64,000 nt of DNA, taken from contig NC_134035.1 in the NCBI RefSeq assembly GCF_964204645.1, forward strand, positions 10,726,501-10,790,500. The letters run 5' to 3'. Positions 57,656-64,000 of the stretch are shown here, one piece after another. The notes below the pieces were generated by a model. It was not told the origin of the DNA. It ran no database searches and worked only from the letters and a program-made list of their open reading frames with translations. Each line of letters starts with the position of its first letter. Positions within the stretch are counted from its first letter, which is position 1. A program made the translations under genes and the position numbers. The DNA comes from Tubulanus polymorphus. Its lineage: Eukaryota; Nemertea; Palaeonemertea; Tubulaniformes; Tubulanidae.

Positions 57656-60600
57656 TGGTTTGCCCATGTGCTTCTCTAACATGGCTTCCTACGTGTATGT
57701 ACATATATATCATATATAGGAAGCGAGATGGTTAATGGAAATTGAAGTCGATAATTAGGAAGTACGCCATGAAATCTAAAATACGAATTGCCGCTGGCAT
57801 GTAGGGTTTGACGAAAATGTTCATGATCACTTTAGGGGAGTGCGTGAATTTGCTCGAGAGGTTCTCCCGCGGGACGCGACTGCAGAGGGCAGGATTCGGC
57901 TCGGCGTCTTTAAAATCGTGTCGACGCCGCCGCGTTCCGCTCCCCGTAGAACCGGATAAATGAAGTATACGTCAAAAATCGTTTAACCTTTACGTCGAAA
58001 TAAAAGCTTGCCCGTTGATCCGCGTGGAGTTCTTTAAAACGATGTTTCGAGAACCGTTTTAGCCTACCTGGAATAATTGAAGCTTTCAGCTCGCGGATAT
58101 TATTCAGACCGGCAAGCGTCGTTCGTCGTAAATATCATCAGCAGAGCGTGAAAATATTTCTCATAGTTTTCACGATTTCCTAGGATTTGTCTAAAGTGAT
58201 TAAATTCGCGATTGAGAATGATAATTGTTCGTAGTTCCTGTGTATGTATGTAGCAAACAGAACAAGAATACTAACTTGAAAGTTAATTGACGCCTTGTGA
58301 AATAATCGCTTAAACTTATCGACAAAAAAATAATATAACATTAATTTTAAGGATCAATAAAGATATCTTGGATTTGAATAACGATAGTTCAATTGAATTG
58401 ATCGGCAACCAGTCTAGCCCCGATATATTGTTGACGTGGTGCGCATCCTCTCAAATATAACTATCAGATTTTATCGAAAATATAAGTTATGAGTTATGAG
58501 TACAATTACGAAATAACCGCGGTTGCAATTCACGATTGTAATTTTGATTTTGAAACGCCAATTTTGATGACGCAGTGCACGTCGAATCGACCCTGTATAG
58601 ACGTGTGTACTGTTTTAGTGACGTGAGAGATACGCTCTTCACGCGTGTATATAATCTGCATAATAAACATTACTTGCAATGGCGATCTGCGTGGAATCAG
58701 TGATCATATTCCAGTATAATTACCTCGTATATCCTGCCATAATCAAGAGGCAAAAATTATTTTCTTTTCATGAGCGTAGCAATCGACGATAATACAGGGT
58801 GTCCCATTAATTACTATACATAAAGAACTGCCTGTATCCTCCACATGTCTTAATGAAATGTTTCGATTTTCCACCAAATGATAGAATGTAACGGTACTTT
58901 TTGATTATTATCGTGGTTGGTATGGTAATTTGCTTAGTGTATATTGCGGCTACTCATTATTGAACCAGCCATTCGTGATTTAATTGAAACAATATTTTAC
59001 TGCGGATAAGATTAGATGAAATTCTATAATAGCTTTTTTAATCGGGCGAGTTACTTTGCTGGTGATATCAAAAGCATCTGTGATAAGTTGATGGTGTTAA
59101 ACGCGTAGATAAGTTTGTTAGGTGCGTCGCTACGACACACCGCATACGTAGAAGCGATCGTCGAAAAGATGGATGCGCCATTTTCCCGAAGCCGCGTGTA
59201 ACGGGTAAAGTAACCGCCTGGTTCGTTGTTCCCGGTAGGCGTGTCAAAACTAATAAATCGAATGAAATAAGAGGGACAGTTCAATACCAGAAAGATCCCC
59301 CTGGAAAATATAGCCTCCGTTAGAAAATCCATTTTAGCTATAGTATTTAGTATTGGCATAGAAGAGTTAACCAGTTCACGTCGAGTCCCAAACAAGTTTG
59401 TTTGTATTATGTAGGTATGTACGTGAAAGTGTGGAGATAATGGATATACGCCGTATAGAAAACCGATTCTGAAAAAGATAGGAAATATGTCGCCGAACTA
59501 CAAGAATACAATATCTGTGAAGCATCGGAATTTATGTTACTGAGGGTAGATGACCATCAACGGCGACGCACTATCGAGTCATCGTGTCTACTTCTGTGTT
59601 GAAGATGAGTCTGGTTTGCGGGGGTCTTATAGTAACATATATATCTCTCTGTCTCTCTCTGTGGATTAGGAGAAATGATATAGAGATCTTCGCTTAGGGA
59701 ATTAAACGAGTGATTCGAGGAGTTGATGCGTCGACTACGCAAAGAAACTCTTTTAGGAACAAGCTATTTGTGGTCGAAATCGCTAGAATCAGCCGAAAGC
59801 GAACATTTGTTTTGAATAACGACTTAAAAAATGTCGAAAGCATCAGATTCGGGATCTCCTATTACGAGTATATGAGATACTGTCTGGGAAAGGTTTAGAT
59901 TTAATTCTAAGCCTCAGTAATTGAAAAGACTGACGTTTACTTTTTTAATCGCGGGTATTGGATTTCGTATATACTCGTCTCACTGTATAATCATATAAGG
60001 CCATTCATTCTAGATGACTTTTAATCGGATTACAGAGATATTCTAACGGCTTTTGCAATGATTAAAAACCAGTTTGAAAAAGCGCAACCTAAATTAAGCC
60101 ACAAGTTTCGAGATATGAATCGGCAAACGTAGACCACAGTCCTGTCAATATGCACTATACAACCGGCATCTTTTTGAGTTTGAAATATATGCGACGTATG
60201 ACGCCATATGTTGTAGCTCCCGATTCGGTTGGGCGCTGATTTTTGAGATCGATGATATTCTATTGACAATGTAGAAACCTGTTATAGGAAGGAAATGCGT
60301 AACACATGTTTGGAATTCAAACTGCTGCCACAAGGCATATCATACACACACAAAAAAATGCGCTGGAAGCTGAATGGTTCTGTAAACGAAAGGGACGTAA
60401 CCTAAAAGCCACCGGGAAGTGAATTAATAAACAGTTTTCCATATATGAGACGAATTAGTAATACGTGGAAAAACCATACAAAAAAATCATTAAAACTCAA
60501 ATGATTATCGGATATAGAATAACAGTGTTCTCCGTTTCATCTACGTGACTGCTGGATCCCGCGTGTGAATGCAGCGATAGTTCGTGCGAAAAAAAAACTC

Positions 60601-61150
60601 CATTAGATATTTACAGTCGACACTATTTCTGGCATAAAAGCATCGTTTATTTCGTTAATTTCCAATGATCCCGCTCTTCGTGATACCGGACTATGTCAAC
60701 AGAACTATGCAGGTGTCGATGACAAAAAGCTCACTGCACCAATCGACGGCTGGGGTAAATACGACGAGTTCGTCAAAACGCACTGATGCCCATTGCTGTT
60801 ATCTATAGTTCAGAAGCTTTTAACGTTTTCCTCGCTTTAACGTAACTGGATAAATATACACTAGTTCAGAGCGTGAATGATATTTATAACTTGCTGGATA
60901 GTGTCTTAAGGAAGTCAGTATTCAGGCTTGTGGGTTAATGTTAAGCAAGCATTGTTCCCGACGCGCGCAGTCGAGGTAGGCCTATTCCAGTATTACGCAT
61001 GGCAAAGTAATAATCTGTTACAATAAACGGCTGTGTTTTTCATGGTAGGCCTATAAACGTTAAACGACCCACAACCACATGTCCACATTTAAAACCATCT
61101 GACTATTTTTATCGACAGCGATTGTTGACTTCGCGCAAACGAACATTACC
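57656..61150. other. Gene-poor stretch upstream of VHL
   Basis: The 114-codon minus frame at 59051-59395 overlaps repeat-like sequence and shows no family. No promoter motif for VHL can be singled out. Confidence 0.3.
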
Positions 61151-61244
61151 GATTCGTCATTTAACGTTTGAAGTATAAGGATTTCGAAGAGAAGGCCGTT
61201 TCGATGTCTTGATCCGAACCGTTCAATTTGACGAATCGATCGAT

Positions 61245-62313
61245 ATGTACATAGACGAGGGAAGCGATGTCGACGCCGACAGCCTTCCGAAATCGATGTA
61301 TTCGGACATGCCGACCGTAGTCAATTTCGCGAACACGTCCGAACGAACGGTCGACGTGGTTTGGCTGGATTTCAACGGACGCATGGTGTGGTACTACACG
61401 CTGGAGCCTACCGACTCGGTCGAGATGCAAACGTACGTGACACATCCGTGGGTGTTCATCGACAAGTATTCCGGCGCCAGGATGCGGGCGAATAGAAACA
61501 TGGTCTATCATCCTACACCAAACAACGGCAACGTGCCGACAGTATTGATTCACATTCCTGGTACGTAGGCCTATTAGAATACAAAAATTATACTTTTTGA
61601 AAATAATGTTAAAATTAAAAGAGATACAGTTGGAAAAGGTCTCCAAAAACCGTGCTTGGGATGAGTCATTAAAGGACGCAATTGTTGAGACAAATTTTTA
61701 TGTTTATTTCATGAAATTCACTATCAACCCCCAGATATAACGCCTCTCAAAAAGTGCTACCCTGCTTAGCACCTACGACTGAAGAGAAACCCACAATATC
61801 ACATTAATCAACTGTTATTGTTTTTTTCTCGCGTTTCGAGTGGAATCCTTCCAACAATCTCCAAAGTTACATGAATTTACATGTATAACAGTTATGGTTG
61901 TCACAAGAAAACAAAACAATTGTTTGAAATGATAGATATTCATCAAGACTGTAAATAGTCTCTAACTATGTTCAATCTGTATTCCTTCTTGAAACATATA
62001 CAAACTAACCTTCGATATAACACCATGTTCTCCTTTCCCGCCAAATTCCTAAATGAGCTATGTGGGCGGCACTTCGGAACTTGACCGTATTATGTTTACT
62101 TTCATATCTAAAAGCTAGTTATTGGCAAAAAGTTATTGGTCATCATTTTGTTATATTTCAGTGTACAAGTTAAAAGAACGGTGCTTACAGGTTGTCAGCA
62201 AGGCGCTGCACGAGCGAACAGACGCCGAAAAACTGGACATACCGACGACTCTCAAACACGACCTGCTCAACTACGCGCCTATTCAAATCGAAGCCCAAAT
62301 AAACATAGGCTAA
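61245..62313 (+). CDS. VHL: von Hippel-Lindau protein, pVHL (two exons)
   Basis: Exons 61245-61560 and 62162-62313 join as CCTG|GTACGT to TTTCAG|TGTAC, giving 155 residues. pVHL is the substrate receptor of the CRL2 (elongin B/C, cullin 2) ubiquitin ligase that destroys HIF-alpha after prolyl hydroxylation. The beta domain runs from TVVNFANTSERTVDVVWLDF to HPWVFIDKYSG. Hydroxyproline-pocket residues Tyr50, His67 and Trp69 match human Tyr98, His115 and Trp117. Ser111 is Thr63 and His110 is Gln62. The elongin C-binding helix is PVYKLKERCLQVV (105-117), with Leu109 and Cys113 matching human Leu158 and Cys162. The start is the first ATG after an in-frame TAA at 61176. The N-terminal acidic tail is short and the alpha domain ends about 20 residues earlier than human. 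Human intron 2 is kept at the same base; intron 1 is absent. Confidence 0.95.
61561..62161 (+). other. VHL intron
   Basis: A 601-bp phase-1 intron after the first base of Val106, the same codon and phase as intron 2 of human VHL (Val155). AT-rich; it holds no other feature. Confidence 0.9.
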
Positions 62314-62473
62314 GTCGAGCTTAATTAACATATGTGAACTGTTTATTTCTCAGAGCGCGCGGATTTTCTCGACTTTCCTTCAGATTCTTTCTTTAGATAA
62401 GTAAAAAATGTAAGAAGCTTTACCGAACCGGCTCGAAGCTGTTTTAGCGCTTCTCGCGCTAAGCTAGTACAGT

Positions 62474-62479
62474 ATTAAA
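62474..62479 (+). promoter_or_regulatory. Possible VHL poly(A) signal ATTAAA
   Basis: The ATTAAA variant lies about 160 nt after the stop codon. No canonical AATAAA comes earlier in the 3' flank. Confidence 0.35.
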
Positions 62480-62763
62480 CATCATATTACCTCCTATCAA
62501 TGTCTGTGTATAGGTATATATGCTGAATGTTCTGTTCGAGAAAACCCGATTACTTTTTCTTGTGTGGAGTCTGTATCTAGCATCATTTTATAGTGACAAT
62601 ATTGTATTTGATGCGATTATGGAGTATTACATATATACTGTGATTATGGGGTGATATATATGCTGTGATAATGGGGGTGGTATAGTGATATGGAAACCCC
62701 ATACCTTTGTTCTAACACGGCTTCATCGAGAGTTTCATAAGCCGCAATCACGCGAGTGTTTTT

Positions 62764-62966
62764 GGCCCGGGCCAAATTTGGCACCATCGAAAACGTCGGA
62801 CCAGGCCCGAACTAAATTTCAGCACGGGAAAATTTATTGCACGTGAATTTCCACTGGTCCCGGAAGTGACTCACTTTGTTTGGTATTGACTGAGTGGTTT
62901 GCGTGTGAACGCGTGCGCGGATCAAATTTGGCTCGAGCCTGATCCCTTGCCAATTTGGCCCGGGCC
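62764..62966. mobile_element. MITE with GGCCCGGGCC ends
   Basis: GGCCCGGGCCAAATTTGGCA at the left and TGCCAATTTGGCCCGGGCC at the right are inverted repeats of about 20 bp (one indel) around 160 bp of non-coding sequence. Each end is itself a palindrome. It lies just downstream of VHL. Confidence 0.7.
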
Positions 62967-63598
62967 AAATCGTCTCCGTTTGATCACGGCTATAATCTCT
63001 TCATACTGAAAAAGATTGTGTACTTACACGGTGCAAATTGCCTATCTTTTGTTTGTTTCATATATGAGAAATTTCTAGGCAGAGGCTGCGAAATCGAGCG
63101 GCTAAATGGCTACCGAGCTCTAAAGGAAACGACTGTATGTACTACCAATACAACTACGATTCCTACAATTCCTACTATCTACTTCGATATAGGAATGTGT
63201 ACCATGAAAACGGTAGGAACATTATTTTCCGTTAGTGTGGAAGGTTTCGCATTTCCGCCGTTTGCCATCTACGATATGCGATTATAGAAACAAATCACGA
63301 CGGAGTCATACTATTTCTTGGTGTAAGATTCATCAGGATTTTCATCGCAGATGATTTAAGCTTGCGTTAGAGATATTGGAATATCATTTTTCTAGTGTAA
63401 AGAGATACAATATTCAATATAGCGAGGCTATTTCAATTCATCGCTGGACATGAATATGAAACTACAGTCCGAACTAAAAGCGAGAAAAATAAATATATAT
63501 CTGAGATATAGCATGAACATGTAAAAGATATAGAGGAAAGTTGGTTAAGCGTGCGTGAGTCTTGCACTTTCCAATCGGTGTCGGGGACGACTGCTTAC

Positions 63599-63749
63599 CC
63601 GTGCGGCCACAAATTATAGGGTGATTTTTAACAGGAAAATGATGCGTAGATTCGTAACTGACCGATGTCTTCGTGTCGTTTCTACTTAAAAGGACAAATT
63701 CGACGGTGCCAAATCGATCGCTGCACATATGATTATACCTGCCCGCCAT
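63599..63749 (-). CDS. Weak candidate first coding exon
   Basis: ATG 63749-63747 opens 50 codons beginning MAGRYNHMCSDRFGTVEFVL and ending with donor CACGG|GTAAGC (phase 1). A second, weaker donor (GCAG|GTATAA) lies after the third codon. No family recognised, and continuation would be at lower coordinates where nothing supports it. Could be chance. Confidence 0.18.
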
Positions 63750-64000
63750 CTATCGGAAAAAGTCGAGTTGCGTCGTTTTTTCGATATTTTCCGATTTTTG
63801 CTTTGGTAATCGAGGGTAATAATAACAGATTATACGGATAAGCATTGCAATAGCATCTGTGTTATGGTCTTTCAATAATTTTAGTCATTAACATAAGGAT
63901 GTATTTCTCGTATCCTACTGAAAGGAACTAAACATTATTTTGTCATATGGGATTTGTTTGCGATGTATATACATGTTCTAACTGTGATAATGAAAATAAA

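Noticed and set aside
61161-61646. 161-codon minus-strand frame
   Set aside because: Antisense shadow of VHL exon 1.

Overview
The window is eukaryotic, animal nuclear DNA. Genes are sparse and split by phase-matched GT-AG introns. Long gene-poor stretches carry microsatellites, foldback MITEs, tRNA-derived SINE pieces and dead LINE 3' ends. Protein families and repeat content suggest a bilaterian invertebrate, probably a lophotrochozoan such as a mollusc or annelid. The lineage is inference; no marker fixes it.

Layout. (1) 1-547, minus: 5' end of a membrane-anchored purple acid phosphatase (ACP7-like) that runs off the left edge. An 80-bp tandem duplication of its start region makes an upstream ORF. 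(2) 3193-11451, minus: an 11-exon gene assembled here by hand, reading as one 741-residue protein: signal peptide, three kringle domains, a Thr/Ser/Pro stalk, then a complete Cys-loop (pentameric) ligand-gated channel subunit with M1-M4. All ten splice junctions match in phase and the total is a multiple of three. I know of no described kringle plus Cys-loop channel architecture; this is the main discovery candidate. (3) 4736-5647: a 38-bp minisatellite derived from the 5' boundary of that gene's M2-encoding exon, so each unit copies its splice acceptor. (4) 15724-15818, minus: an isolated signal-peptide exon of an unidentified secreted protein. (5) 50096-50221, plus: a small candidate terminal exon. 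(6) 61245-62313, plus: a two-exon VHL gene (155 residues), the substrate-recognition subunit of the HIF-hydroxyproline ubiquitin ligase. It keeps the human intron 2 position to the base and lacks intron 1. (7) 63599-63749, minus: a weak candidate first exon.

The rest, including most of 16-61 kb, holds no gene I can support. Notable structures there are a 394-bp palindrome built on 350 bp of (AT)n, an 85-bp-arm inverted repeat with a hammerhead-like core, several foldback MITE families, an inverted SINE pair, and long (GGGAGAGA)n and (GAAC)n arrays. The genes show no sign of acting in one pathway; they are ordinary neighbours in an animal genome.
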